Shown here in pieces: positions 34,394 through 45,818 of a stretch of DNA of 64,000 bases. The DNA lies in the NCBI GenBank assembly GCA_025529335.1, contig JAMYHX010000061.1, positions 1 through 64,000 of the forward strand, in the 5' to 3' direction. The notes beneath the pieces are model-generated. The model saw only the letters and a program-made list of their open reading frames with translations, was not told the DNA's origin and did no database searches. The stretch is from Rhizopus sp. PT2906. Taxonomy: Eukaryota; Mucoromycota; Mucoromycetes; Mucorales; Rhizopodaceae. The translations under genes were made by a program, and so were the position numbers. Each line of letters opens with the position of its first letter. Positions within the stretch are counted from its first letter, which is position 1.

Positions 34394-34989
34394 CTATATT
34401 TCTGCATAGATGGGCGTAAATGATGATACAGGCGGGTGAACACGGTCTTTGTACGTATTCCGTATAGTATCATTCTCTTCATCTTCAGGCTTCGCCAAAG
34501 AATCCATGATGCTTTGCTATAAAATAAAAATTATTACCAGTTAATATTAATAGAATAAGAACATAATCCAATATCATAACTTGATACTGTTCATCAAATC
34601 CATGGAAGTGTCCATATGTGCATGAGTTTCCTGTGTAGTTGACAGAATGAATGGTGTCTGCTCATGGTACACATACATACCTTTCGTCAAGTCCATGGCC
34701 ATTCGGAGAAATGACATGGAACGACCGTTGTAAACAAAATAACAATGTTGATGATGGCTGGGAGGGATTTTCATCTTTCTTGTTTTGGTTGGCTGTTATT
34801 ATATCCTTCAATTCTATTTTCTTTTTTTCAAGAAGTGTCAGTTACCTTTAATGCACTAACAAATAATACTTACATTAAGTTTCCCAGTTCTATTTTCAAA
34901 TCATGATTAGCGCTTGTCATTAAAGAATGAATGACATCTTTGTAGTTTGATAGGATCGCTGTCAGTAGGTAGATACAAGAGGAGAGCAT
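34394..34989 (-). CDS. Unrecognised small multi-exon gene, about 128 residues
   Basis: A phase-consistent model uses exons 34874-34989, 34681-34778, 34581-34630 and 34394-34516. It reads LSNYKDVIHSLMTSANHDLK, IELGNL, YNGRSMSFLRMAMDLTKG, FDEQYQQSIMDSLAKPEDEE and a Pro-containing tail ending TPIYAEI. The strand, codon pattern and clean GT/AG sites at three junctions support a real gene. The start (34989) and the 95-nt first intron are uncertain and more exons may lie upstream. No family recognised. It is divergent from the FetB-like gene, about 230 bp apart. Confidence 0.4.
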
Positions 34990-35219
34990 ATATCAATTTG
35001 TTTCTGTGCAGTTATTGCATGTTATTAACTTGTCTCCTTCATCTTTTGATCAAATTGGCATAGCATCATACAGACATCCAATGATACGTAATCAATTTAA
35101 CATTGTGTTCACTGTATATGTAATCATTGTTGTTCAAACAGTTATCTTCAAACGTCATTTCGGAGTGTTGAAAATGAAAAAAGCATGGATTTCTTTTTTC
35201 TCTGTTTTTCTTCTTTTTT

Positions 35220-36470
35220 ATGGATTTGTTTTTGAGGCTGTTCAGCGATGACCCCAATAGCCAATTACCAGATTTAAGTTGGTATAATGTAGCTATTGCG
35301 TCGTCATTTTTAGTAGTCAATGGTATGCTTACATAGGATTAAAGGGAGTAAACAATAACACATAGACTAGGTATTATATCATTATCCCTTGGTCTAAAAC
35401 TAGAGAAATCATTATTGACCAGCTCAATAAGATGCATTATTCAATTAACAATTATGGTAATCCATATTCATTGTTTTCAAAAGAATTCATTCTTATAAAA
35501 CGAGGGGATCAGGGAAGCATATTAGAGAATGTATTCAAGGCTCGACATCCTGTTCTAGCCATGTTGATGACATGTAAGGACCCTTTCAACTATAAACTTG
35601 ACACCAATACTCACTTTGCTTTAGTTGTCCTTGTCTTTTTAAGTTCAATAGAAACAGTATATAACAAGTCAGAATGGTCGTTTAATGGCATGGTATGTAT
35701 TTTTATATCATGATTGGGCAGCCTTTTGCTTATTGCATTCACTCTATAGTTCCCTTCTGTATTTTTGTCAACAGCCTTTTCAACCTTTTTCATTGGTATC
35801 GTTGGAACACGTTATGCTATGAATGAAAGACAGTTTTGGTTACCCGAATTATTCATTCCGACCATTGGTCTACTCCTCGGTATCACCACGGGTGCTATAG
35901 CCGTAGGTATCTCATCTTGTCTAAAAAAGGCGGGAGAAGAATCAGGTCAGATAGAGACTTATCTGAGTTATGGTGCCAGTCGAGAGGAAGCAGGAAGAAG
36001 TATAGCCAAGGAATCTATTCGTCTAGCCTTATTACCTACCATCAATCGGATGTCAGTTATTGGACTTATCACTATTCCAGGCGCTATGACAGGTCAAATT
36101 CTCGGTGGCGCGCCCATTATGAAAGCAGTGATGTATCAACAGATCATCACTTTTATGATATCAGCTACATCCAGTCTAAGTGTCTTGGGTTCAGTCTATG
36201 TATGTAATATCAATACTATAATGTTTAAGCTAATATGTTTTGTAGTATTGTCTACATCGCTTGATTGATAAAAAGCACAGGCTCCGAACAGAAAGAGTGC
36301 ATAAACATAAAGCAAATATACTACATGATATCAAGTCATTCGTACTTGATCTCTGTTGCTTTGATAAAATCACTACAGATGACAGTGATGAAATCAGCAG
36401 CAGCAGTGGTAGAAAACATGGAGAATCATCACCTCTTTTAAACAAGAAACGACCTCCTTCATACCATTAA
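35220..36470 (+). CDS. FetB/UPF0014-family membrane protein (ABC-type permease-like, ALS3/STAR2 relative)
   Basis: Six exons (35220-35322, 35371-35456, 35513-35573, 35625-35692, 35750-36199, 36246-36470) give 330 residues. About seven membrane segments are visible. Family hallmarks are LSWYNVAIASSFLVVNGIIS, RCIIQLTIMG, LPELFIPTIGLLLGITTGAI, LSYGASREEAGRSIAKESIR, TINRMSVIGLITIPGAMTGQ and ILGGAPIMKAVMYQQI. In bacteria FetB is the membrane half of an iron exporter with ATPase FetA; plant ALS3/STAR2 are linked to aluminium tolerance. No ATPase partner lies beside this gene. The charged tail after the last span (SSSSGRKHGESSPLLNKK), about 65 residues, is an extension not seen in bacterial forms. 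Confidence 0.88.
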
Positions 36471-36591
36471 AGAAAGAGTAACAAGATTGATCTGGATGTA
36501 AATCTAAAGTCACACATTATAATTTACCAGCCAATCATATTCTACGGAATATGTTTGTCACACTGAGTATTACAAATACAAAAGTAAGGGT

Positions 36592-36624
36592 TTAATTTTT
36601 TTTTCCTTTTTTTTTTTTTTTTTT
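36592..36624. promoter_or_regulatory. Poly(T)/pyrimidine tract upstream of the bZIP gene
   Basis: A T-rich run with few C interruptions ends about 45 bp before the bZIP start codon. Similar pyrimidine tracts precede several genes here (PEX10, Ytp1-like, Snt2-like), so it is probably a common core-promoter feature in this genome. This is a positional inference. Confidence 0.4.
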
Positions 36625-36669
36625 TCTTTGCTTCATCTGTCAAATTCATTTCATTTATAATAAATCATA

Positions 36670-37488
36670 ATGTCTCTTGGTTGCGACATAACGTCATTAG
36701 ACTCTTTGGTGTTTGATACACCAGCTGAGTCCAACACTTACTTCGAAAAGGACGCTGCTGCTGAACTGGATTTATGGGTATGTATCGTTATGGAACGAAA
36801 GATATAAAGAGTTGGTCTAACAATCAAAACACAGAGCAACGCTAAATTTACTTTTGACGTTAAACCTGGTGTAGGCATTTATGATGAAGAAAAGCCATCA
36901 AGCCCTACACCTGCCCAATTGGAGTTCTCTGGCTTAGATCCTGTCACTTATGACACATTGGCCAATTACTTGGACTATGAATTACCCAAGCAACAGTTGG
37001 AACAACAACAAAGCAAGCCCTCATTGAAACGTATTCAACCACGTCCTTTGGCGCCTGCACCTGTTCCTCCCGTTGCTGCTACTCGTCAAGTTTTGTTGCC
37101 TAAGCCTTCTGTCCCATTGTCTCCTGTCGCAGACCCTAACCAACTTTTGGCTGCCCTTCTTTCTACTGCCACATGTCCTGGTTCACCTTCATCCAAAAAG
37201 GCAGGCTCAGTAGCTGGTGTCAAGCGTCCTTTGGAAAAGGCAGGGGATGGAGCAGCTGTCGATGATGACAAGCGTCGTCGTAACACAGCTGCTAGTGCAC
37301 GTTTCCGTATTAAAAAGAAGATGCGTGAACAAGCCATGGAACAGTCTGTTCGTGAGATGTCTACCAAGTCAGAACAACTCCAAGAAAGAGTCAATCAACT
37401 TGAAAGTGAGATCAAGTTCCTTCGTAACTTGTTACTCGACAAGGTTGCTTCCAACAAGCAACAACAACAACAACAACAACAACAGTAG
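36670..37488 (+). CDS. bZIP transcription factor of the Cys-3/MetR/Gcn4-like type
   Basis: Two exons (36670-36777, 36835-37488; 57-nt intron) give 253 residues. The basic region DKRRRNTAASARFRIKKKMR has the N-x7-R signature (NTAASARFR), and the leucine heptads LQERVNQLESEIKFLRNLLL follow. The N-terminal half is acidic/hydrophobic (LDPVTYDTLANYLDYEL), as in activation domains, with a Pro-rich middle. RRRNTAASARFRIKKK is closest to CYS-3/MetR and Gcn4-type regulators of sulfur and amino acid genes; the exact target set is not decidable. The protein ends in a run of nine Gln encoded by CAA/CAG repeats. Confidence 0.9.
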
Positions 37489-37839
37489 ATTCAACATCAT
37501 TTTTGTATATTCAACATATTCCCACTTAATATTCAACATACGCCTATAACTGTACCATAGATTCAACATTTGTACTTTTTTATAATTCAACATTAGCATT
37601 TCAACAATGGATATATCAGCATTTCAACACTGATATTTCTCTATTATTTCAACAATGACATTTTGCATTTCAACAATGAAGCCACTTTTTTAGCATTTCA
37701 ACAATGAAGCCTTTTTCTTACCTGCATATTTCAACAATAAAAAAAAAACGCTCTATTTTTCATGACAAACCGTTTTTCTCTTTACGTGTGAATTTTTTTT
37801 ATTTCCTCTTTTTTTTTTTCTCTTTCTCTCTTGATAGTA
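37489..37839 (+). repeat. Array of eleven TTCAACA motifs downstream of the bZIP gene
   Basis: The heptamer TTCAACA occurs at 37490, 37510, 37532, 37562, 37586, 37600, 37623, 37648, 37669, 37697 and 37730, spaced 14-33 nt (mostly 20-30). The later copies share a longer core, ATTTCAACAATGA. The array starts immediately after the bZIP stop codon, so it should lie in its 3' UTR, and ends about 100 bp before PEX10. The remaining interval is a pyrimidine-rich PEX10 leader. The spacing is not that of a simple tandem repeat, which points to selected binding sites in RNA or DNA. Confidence 0.85.
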
Positions 37840-39007
37840 ATGAGTCAAGACAAAGAAGTCATCACATCATCTCAATTGAGTTTTCCTTATGGCGGTCAAC
37901 CAGATATAAGTAAAGATATACTTTAGGTACAAAACACTGACACTAATATGATACATAGTTCGTGCAAATCAAAAGGATATTTACTATACAACAATCATTA
38001 AAGAACAGTTATCCACTATTATACAACAATTCCTCGGTATGAATGATACACATAAATATACCACACAATAGTTAATATGTACTGCAGGCACACGGTTTCA
38101 ACATTTATGGCAAAAGGAAATCAACACTCTTTCTGATGTATGCTATTACAGCTTGACTACCTTGTTGGGATCACAGACATTAGGGGAAGAATACTGTGAT
38201 ATTGTACAGATTAATAATTCAACTTTAACATACCCAAGATGGATGGTATATACACACACACATATATATATATGTATAAACTTGACTATAGCTAATAATG
38301 CCATATACATATAGCATCGAGCCTGTCTTGTCTTTGCACACTGTCTATTACCTTATATTTATTCTAAAGGCATAACAGAATTAAAAAAGCGATCAAGACA
38401 CGAAGAAGAAGGATCAAGGAAGGAAAAAGCAATTCAGTTATTATCCAAACTACATGAAATTGCATCCAAATATATACAGCCTATTCATTTAGCCATATTC
38501 TACTTTATTGGTGCTTATTACAATTTTTCAAAACGGATGACGGGTATTCGATATGTAAAGTAGACTATCGCTCTTAAAAAATATATCTATAACTCTTCCT
38601 AATAGATCTTTACAAGACGTTTGGGAGCATTTGAACAAAGAGCAGGTTATGAAGTATTGGGAGCATTGATATTTATACAATTGGGCATTCAAGCCTTTTT
38701 AGCCATACGTAAAAGAGTGGAAAATAACAAACAAGTAAACCAAGATGATGAAAAGCAAGTCATTGTGGCAGAGGATGACTTTGATTTCATGGATGACATT
38801 ATAGAGGAAAAAAATTTAACCTATGAAGAACTCCAACTATTAAAATGTGCTTTATGCTTAGAGAAAAGACAATCGACGACGAGTACACCTTGTGGACACT
38901 TGTTTTGTTGGAACTGTATCATTGAATGGTGTGAAAATAAGCCAGAATGCCCACTGTGTAGAAGTCATGTCAACATTTCTCATGTGTTTCCACTGCACAA
39001 CCTTTAA
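37840..39007 (+). CDS. PEX10: Peroxin 10, RING-type peroxisomal ubiquitin ligase
   Basis: Five exons (37840-37909, 37959-38036, 38088-38245, 38315-38554, 38606-39007) give 315 residues. The N-terminus has PDIIRANQKDIYYTT, a Pex10 signature. The middle carries the membrane region LHEIASKYIQPIHLAIFYF and GIRYIFTRRLG. The C-terminal C3HC4 RING runs CALCLEKRQSTTSTPCGHLF, CWNCIIEWC and CPLCRSH. With Pex2 and Pex12 it forms the channel and E3 ligase that ubiquitinates the import receptor Pex5. All RING cysteines and the histidine are present. It ends six residues after FPLHNL-type sequence typical of the family. Confidence 0.93.
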
Positions 39008-39897
39008 CTTTATTTGTTGGAATATGTTAAAATATCGACGGATAATCATTACACCGGTTTATTCTGTTTCATCTTTGACATGGTTGTGATAGCAACGACA
39101 ATGAATAATGATAAAGAAAATACTTTTTGCTATATAGAGTTTTTACAGCAATTACCTCTTTTATTTTTTCTTGGAATTTGCAATCATTTTAAAGTATAAA
39201 GTCGATGAGTACACAAGCTCAAGCTCTATTTTTTAACCGAAAGATTACCCTTGTGTTATTGAAACCCGGGTTTTTGCTTTTTTAAAGTTCAGACACGCCA
39301 AAATTTTATCAAGTTTTCATATGAGACGTGTATTCATGCTGTGGAGTATAAGAGATATCTTTTTAGGAGGGGAGTATTTTAAAGGAGAGAGAGAGAAAGA
39401 AAGAACAAAAGGATGTACAGGGGATAAAATACAAAAAAGAGGAATAAAAGAAAACGGACACAGAATAAAAACGGTAAAGAATAAAAAAGAACAATAGAAA
39501 AAGCAAGGAAAATATTTTTTTCCGTTGTAGAAAAAAAGCTAAATGATATCATCCGTGTTTCTTTGTAACATTGTTTTCTAGAAAGTCGCTTGTTTGTTTG
39601 TTGTTATCATCTATCGTTTGCTCCTTGAGAAAAAAAAAGAAAGTACATCCATTGAGCAAGATGCCTTGACTTCATGGCACTTTATGAATATTTCTCATCA
39701 TTAGTTCATGTATGCATCAACATATTGCCGCAACTGATAATGCACAAATAGCATAACTTCCAATATTACAACTATAATCCACCCCCCTTGCCTTATAAGA
39801 AACTCACCCCATCTTATGATTATAAATTAAAAACATCATAGCTTCCGGAATAAACTTTTTTTTTTTTTTTTCCTTTCCTTTGTTTTGCAATCTTAAA
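39008..39897. other. Intergenic region upstream of the Ytp1-like gene
   Basis: About 0.9 kb with a purine-rich stretch (GGAGAGAGAGAGAAAG at about 39380) and a T-run (about 39857-39872) just before the next start. No gene recognised. Confidence 0.5.
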
Positions 39898-41687
39898 ATG
39901 CATAAGCTATCGTACTTGAGCATTTTACTGCCAATATTGTTGCTATCACAGAATGCCTTTGCACAGCACAGCCATGGTAGCATGACTATGGATGAGCCAG
40001 TACCCGCGTTCAATGCTACTGGAGATGAGCCGATGTCTTATGCATTATATCCTGGAGAAAAGGGCTACTTTTACCTTCATGTCACCATGATGGTTCTATC
40101 ATTTTGGATTTTAATGCCCTTAGGTAAGATCCGGATGAACATCTGACATGTATCAGACGATGCTTATCTTGTTATGACTAGGAATTATGTTTGGCATTGC
40201 CAAATCATCATTACATGTCCCTACACAATTATTGGCATTCGCCGTGGCTATGCTTGGTTTCTTTTTCGCAAAGCTTTATGGCCATTCAACGCCTCATCTC
40301 TATAAAGGAAACTCACACCACACGCTGGGCTGGATCATGTTTTTGCTGCTCATTATTCAAATGGCCGTTGGCATTGTGCGTAAAATTGCAAACGCAGTGG
40401 CCCGTAGTAGTGGAGAGTACGAACGATTGCAGGAAGAGCAAGCTCATCTTATGGGCCAATCCCCTTCATCCAGCAGCAGTAGCACATCAGATCGCCACAG
40501 TGAAGCAAGTGGAGAAACGTTACATATGAATGAGTTTGATTATGACAAGCATCGTCAGCAGCACTATGAGGATGAAGAGGAGGTTTGTGCGTCTCCTACA
40601 GAGATTATTGCCCCCATGGAAGAAAAGCCTACGGTGACCATGCGTCTGTTTAATGCTGTTTCACCTTTTATACCCAAATTCATGAAGAACGCATTTGTAA
40701 TGCTCGCCTATAATCCATTCACAAAGGTCGTCTGTCGTTACTATCACATGATTATGGGAAGAACATTTATTCTCCTTGTCTTTACTCAAACCTTGAGTGG
40801 TCTAGTCGTCTACCATGGCGTTTGCAGGTGAGCGCTTATCCTTTTTTTTTTTTTTAATAATGTTGAGCTCACACTCTTTTCTCATCACAAAAAGATCATG
40901 GGATGTCCTAGGCTGTATCGCTCATTTGATTAAAGGTGGTATCTTTTTCTTTTATGGCATCATGACCTTCGGCAGATATCTCGGCGCTTTTGCCGAACGT
41001 GGATGGGCATGGAACCGTGTTGATGGCGGCTCGAGTTTTAGCTTTGAAATGATTGAGTCCAGCTTGATTTTCCTTTATGGTATCACAAACACCTGGATGG
41101 AGCACTTTGGTCAAAACCCCGAATGGACGCACAAGGACTTTGAGCATGCCAGTCTGGCCTTCATGTGGTGGTGGTGTGGTCTAATTGGTATTTTGGTCGA
41201 GAGCAGAGCACTGCGCAGACTTTTGGAGGGTACAGAGCCAACAGATCGCGAGAAGCAACAGCAAACCTACTCCTTGAACCCATTTCCTGCATTGACTGTT
41301 TTCATGACAGGCATTTCCATGGGAAACCATCACCAAGATACGGCTTACTCTAGCAACATTCACTGGCTCTGGGGACTTTTACTCTCATCCGCCGCTGTCT
41401 GTCGATTGTTTACATACGTTTCACTCTATCGCAATGCGCCCACTAGCAAGAGACCCAGTCGTCCTCCGACTGAGCTCGTGGGTGCCTTCTTGTTGATCGC
41501 TGGCGCTATTCTCTTCATGGCCTCAAATTCGGGCACCCTGTTGTGGCTGCGTCGTAATAATGTAGATTCGATGTTCTTGATGAATGTCTGTGTGGCTTTG
41601 ACATCAATCACTTTGACCTATGTTGCTGCTCTTATGATGATCAAGGCTTGGTCTAAGCGAAGAGAAGAAGCAAAGAAAAGACGTTAG
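39898..41687 (+). CDS. Ytp1-like multi-pass membrane protein
   Basis: Three exons (39898-40123, 40182-40827, 40895-41687) give 554 residues. A signal peptide (MHKLSYLSILLPILLLSQNA) precedes a short luminal segment. A cytochrome b561/DOMON-like membrane region follows, with FYLHVTMMVLSFWILMPLG, YGHSTPHLYKG and HHTLGWIMFLLLIIQM. A cytosolic Ser/Glu-rich loop separates it from the C-terminal Ytp1 domain, with GIMTFGRYLGAFAERGWAWN, WMEHFGQNPEWTHKDFEH, MWWWCGL and ISMGNHHQDTAYSSNIHW. Ytp1 is a conserved fungal membrane protein of unknown activity; several conserved His suggest metal or haem contact, which is inference. Confidence 0.88.
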
Positions 41688-42024
41688 TCTATTCATCATT
41701 CGTATATCATTCATTCACTCATTTACATACATATTGTTTTTATAACATGATCAATTTAAATATTATTTTACTATTCTACCTTTACCTATTATTTTAATAA
41801 TAATAAAATCCATATTCTTCTATAATGATTCACTGTACATCATTCATATAAAGAAAAAGAGGGAATCTTTACTTTGCACATAGACATCAACTTCATTTCC
41901 TTTTTTAAATTTTTATACTTGCCTTTTTTTTTTCCTCTTCTTCTTCTCTTCTCTCACTTTCCCTCTTTTGATAAAGAAAATAAAAGGGCTTTTTTTTTTA
42001 TCCCGCTTTTAATATTCTATTGAA
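41688..42024. other. Intergenic: Ytp1-like 3' region and Snt2-like promoter
   Basis: AT-rich spacer with TTATTTTAATAATAATAAAA at about 41788 (polyadenylation-like) and a pyrimidine run (41920-41965) ahead of the next gene. No other feature. Confidence 0.5.
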
Positions 42025-45000
42025 ATGACAGACGTTAAATCTGCTTCTCATATAACAAGCACTACTCTAGCTGACGGCGTCACTGTCAAGATCAACGGTA
42101 AAGACAATCGCTCTCTTATTTCTAAAAACACCTAACCTCTCCCTTAAGATCACGTTTATCTTGCACCTGAGCACTTGGGTGAGCCTTATTATGTGGGCAG
42201 AATAATGGAGTTTTGCACTTCTCATAAGCGCAAAGGACTGCAGGCTCGCATCGCTTGGTTTAATCGTCCCAAGGATGTCATCAACAGAAAGTCGGCGGAT
42301 CCCTGTCTCTTGGTGGCCACGATGCATTCCGATGTGAATCCCGTTTCCTCCATTCGTGGAAAATGCGTTGTCACTCACAAGTATTATATCCCCAAGGACC
42401 AACTGGATGAATATAGGAAGCAACAAGACCATTTTTACTATAATCAGCTCTATGATAGATACATACAGCGTGTGTACGATGTGGTCCCATGTGAAACAGT
42501 ACAAAATGTGCCGCCAGAGACTTTAGAAGCCCTTAAACAAAGATACCAATTCATTGTTGTGGAGCAGGGCAAGGCATCTGACTTAACGGTGGCTAGAAGG
42601 ACTTGTTGTGTATGTCAAGAATGGTGTTCCAGGTAATATGATACACACATTCGGTTATTTTATGAGCATATCTCCTCATCTTTTTTTTTTATAAAGTGCT
42701 GCTTCTGTAAAGTGTGCAGCTTGCCAAAAGAGTTATCATATGGCATGTCTAAATCCTCCACTCGTCCGTAAACCATCTAAAGGGTTTGCGTGGCAGTGCG
42801 CATTTTGTACACGCCAAGAGGCTCTTGCAGATTCATCCAATGATTCAGAGGCAGCCAATCAGAAAAATAAAAACGATTTGAAAAAACGCCAAACCCGTAC
42901 AACGCGATCTCAGCTATCCAAACAGCAGCAGCAGCAGCAACAACAACAACAGCAACAACAACAACAACAGCAGCAGCAGCAGCAATCACAATCACCTTCT
43001 TCTCAGGAACAGCAATCATCAAACTCTGAGCAAGTCTCTTCTTCTAATACGTCCATGATCAAACTAAAAGTAAACAATCTCAAGAAATTGAATAGCAAGT
43101 ATCTACGCAAATCAAAAGCATTCAGTTACTTATCTTTTTTTTTTACAGATGGAGAAATCAAAATGACAAATATGTGGCCATTTAGATACTTTGGTGTAAA
43201 CACAAACATGGGAGATATCCTAGGTAACAATTACATCCCATCCCCTCTTATTCTCCTTTTTTTTTCTTCCCCTTGCTAATACATTGCATAGATATTGATG
43301 ATAGAATATATCCAAGAGCAAAAAGTAGGATAGGGTCCAAGTACCAAGCCAATGTTCCTGATTGGGACATGACAAAAAATCGAAGCATGTCTCCAATGAG
43401 CGAATCAAACTCGCTTTCGAGTAGTAAAAGTAAATCAAAGAAAAGCGATAAAAAAGGCAAGTCGTCGCAACGATCAAGTAGTAAAAGATCAGGTAAGAAG
43501 CAAGGAGTTTCTGTTGTCTGTATTGATATTTACATTGACCTATAGTTGAAGCAAGTCCTGATAGTTATGCTATGGAAGGTTCTAGTTTTAATGTATCCGA
43601 TCAATTTCCAATGGCTCCTATTAGAGGCGGTGATGATACGGTAACATGCCTTTATAGACCTGGTATCCTTGACGATGAACAAGGTAGGTGTACATGATTG
43701 AACTTGAAGCGATTGCTTACCTTTTGTGTAGTTGATGACTATATGAACCAAGTTAAAGAATTGACTAATATACCCCTTCCACCTCATTCTTCTGACTTGA
43801 TGGATCGCGCACTTTATGAATTAGAACAAAGCCATTATCACACAGACATTGCTTTCGAAAGGATGTCTCAACTTACACAGGATGAATTTAAGCATATTGT
43901 GGATTGGTCCGATCGGGAAGTGCAGGCATTTGAGCAGAGTATTCGTGAACATGGACATGACCTGAACTATGCTAAAAAGAGCGTGGAAACTAAATCAATG
44001 GCAGACATTGTTCGTTACTTTTATCAGTGGAAGAAAACAGATCGATACGAACCTGTTTATTCTGAATGGACCAAGATATTTAAGCCAATGTAAGGACTAT
44101 TATTAAAATACAAAATCATCCTTTTCTAACATATGCACCCTGTTTAGAAAAAAATTCAAAAAGCTAGGACAAACAACAACAGCAGATGAAGACATTAAAG
44201 ACGACATTGAAAGTGATGAAGAATCTGATCCAACGATTGTGCCCAAGGATACATATGGTGATAGATCATACCAGTGCATGAATTGTTTAACCAATGAATC
44301 AACTATCTGGAGAAGATCTCCATCTGATATTGACAGAAAACGAAAGGTGTTTAAGCAAGTCCTTTGTAATGATTGTGGTATATATTGGCTAAAGTATGCA
44401 AAGACGAAGCCTATATCAGAATCAGTCAAGAGAATGAATGGACAAAGCCATGTCAATGGCGCTGTTGGCATACCAAATAGCAATGGTTCTGCTTCTACTG
44501 ATACGTCAAATACTTCACAAAAGCGCAAACGAAATGAATCTTCATCCAAGGCAGTAGTAAAGAAATTAAAAGAAGAGGTAAATATTTTTCATCTCTCTCT
44601 CTCTCTAGACTTCAAACTTATATTTGCTAGAAACCTGAAATGCTGCTCAAGTTTGAACCGACTGAATGCAAGGTATGCTTCCAGTTTGGACCTGAAGAAA
44701 AGCTATATACATGTTATGACTGTGGTCTGTCTGTTCACAGCGGTAAGACATAAACCATGCCTATATTCATTCTGTTCTCATCCGTTTCTTTAGATTGCTA
44801 TGGGATCGTTGATTCAGACAAGGAGGGCTGGTCTTGTGATCCATGCAACAATAAGATCAATCCAGTGGCATCTTATACTTATGAGTGCGTACTATGCTTT
44901 AAATCATCTGAAGAATCAAAGCAGCCGCTAAAGAGAACATCAGGGTATTACTGGGCTCACGTACAATGCGCTGCATTCATACCTGAAATCAAATTTGTTC

Positions 45001-45800
45001 AACCAAGCACCTTGTCGCCTGTCGAGTATATAGGTTGCGTGAACAGTGCACGGCTGGAAGTCAAGTGCCAACTCTGCCACGACACACGAGGGGTCTGTGT
45101 TGCTTGTAGTGAATGCAGAAAGACAGTGCATGTGCAGTGCGCTATTGAACATAAGTTTAAGCTAGCATTCGAAATACAATCACCCACTACAAGTGCAGGA
45201 GGAAAAGCCAAGATTCCGGTCATTCCTGCTGGTCTGTTTCATCCGACTTCACCCTCTGGTTTAATGGTGCCTCATGTTTGGTGCCCAACGCATAATGTTG
45301 CGACACGTAAATTAATTGAGCTGGACACACGTACCTTAAACTCACAAGAAGTAAGATCATGTGTTTATCGAATGCCGCCATGCTAACTTCTTTATTAGTC
45401 CTCTATCATGATTTATGCAAAGAACTACAAGCCAATTGCTAAAGGCACAACACCAGCCATGAGAAGATTCCGTCAAGCCACATATCATACATATCATGCA
45501 TTCAACCATCGTCATTCATCTCATTATCATAACCATCGCCATAACAAAATACCTAATGCTCGTGAGGCAGCGCTGGAAGCGTTGACTATGATCGAAAATG
45601 TATCGCTAGATCAACTTATTAGTCCATTGCCGTTATCAGCCAAGCCTTCTCTTGCTCCCACCAAGCAGTTTCCCAAACGTGTCTGCGCTTCAGAAGGCTG
45701 TCTGGTTGAGCACTCGCCTATCTGGTGGAATATAGAAGGAGATTCAGAAAAAAGAATTTGTCAAAAGTGTCACACTTCAAAAAGCATAAAGATTGAATAA
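42025..45800 (+). CDS. Snt2-like chromatin reader (BAH-PHD-ELM2-SANT-GATA-PHD-ePHD)
   Basis: Ten exons give about 1093 residues. Domains in order: BAH (about 20-155, EPYYVGRIMEF...IRGKCVVTHKYYIPKDQL); PHD1 (CCVCQEWC...CAACQKSYHMACLNPP...CAFC); a 20-Gln run (about 262-283); ELM2 region (MWPFRYFGVNT, DDRIYPRAKSRIGSKYQANV); SANT (about 525-575, VDWSDREVQAFEQSIREHGH); GATA-like finger (CMNCLTNESTIWRRS...CNDCG); PHD2 (CKVCFQFGPEEKLYTCYDCG); extended PHD (about 795-930); and a final GATA-like CASEGCLVEHSPIWW. In yeasts Snt2 recruits the Rpd3L-type deacetylase and Ecm5 to chromatin. The exon across 43099-43148 is ambiguous: perfect-looking splice sites there would shift the frame, whereas reading through keeps it. 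Confidence 0.88.
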
Positions 45801-45818
45801 AGATTTGTGTTTTTTTTT

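Noticed and set aside
36261..36470. Separate small gene at the FetB 3' end
   Set aside because: It is the last exon of the FetB-like gene, joined by a 46-nt intron in phase.
42777..43022. Minus-strand Ala/Val-rich ORF
   Set aside because: It is the antisense of the polyglutamine run in the Snt2-like gene.
43125..43148. Alternative 24-nt intron in Snt2-like gene
   Set aside because: It keeps frame but is far shorter than any other intron here.
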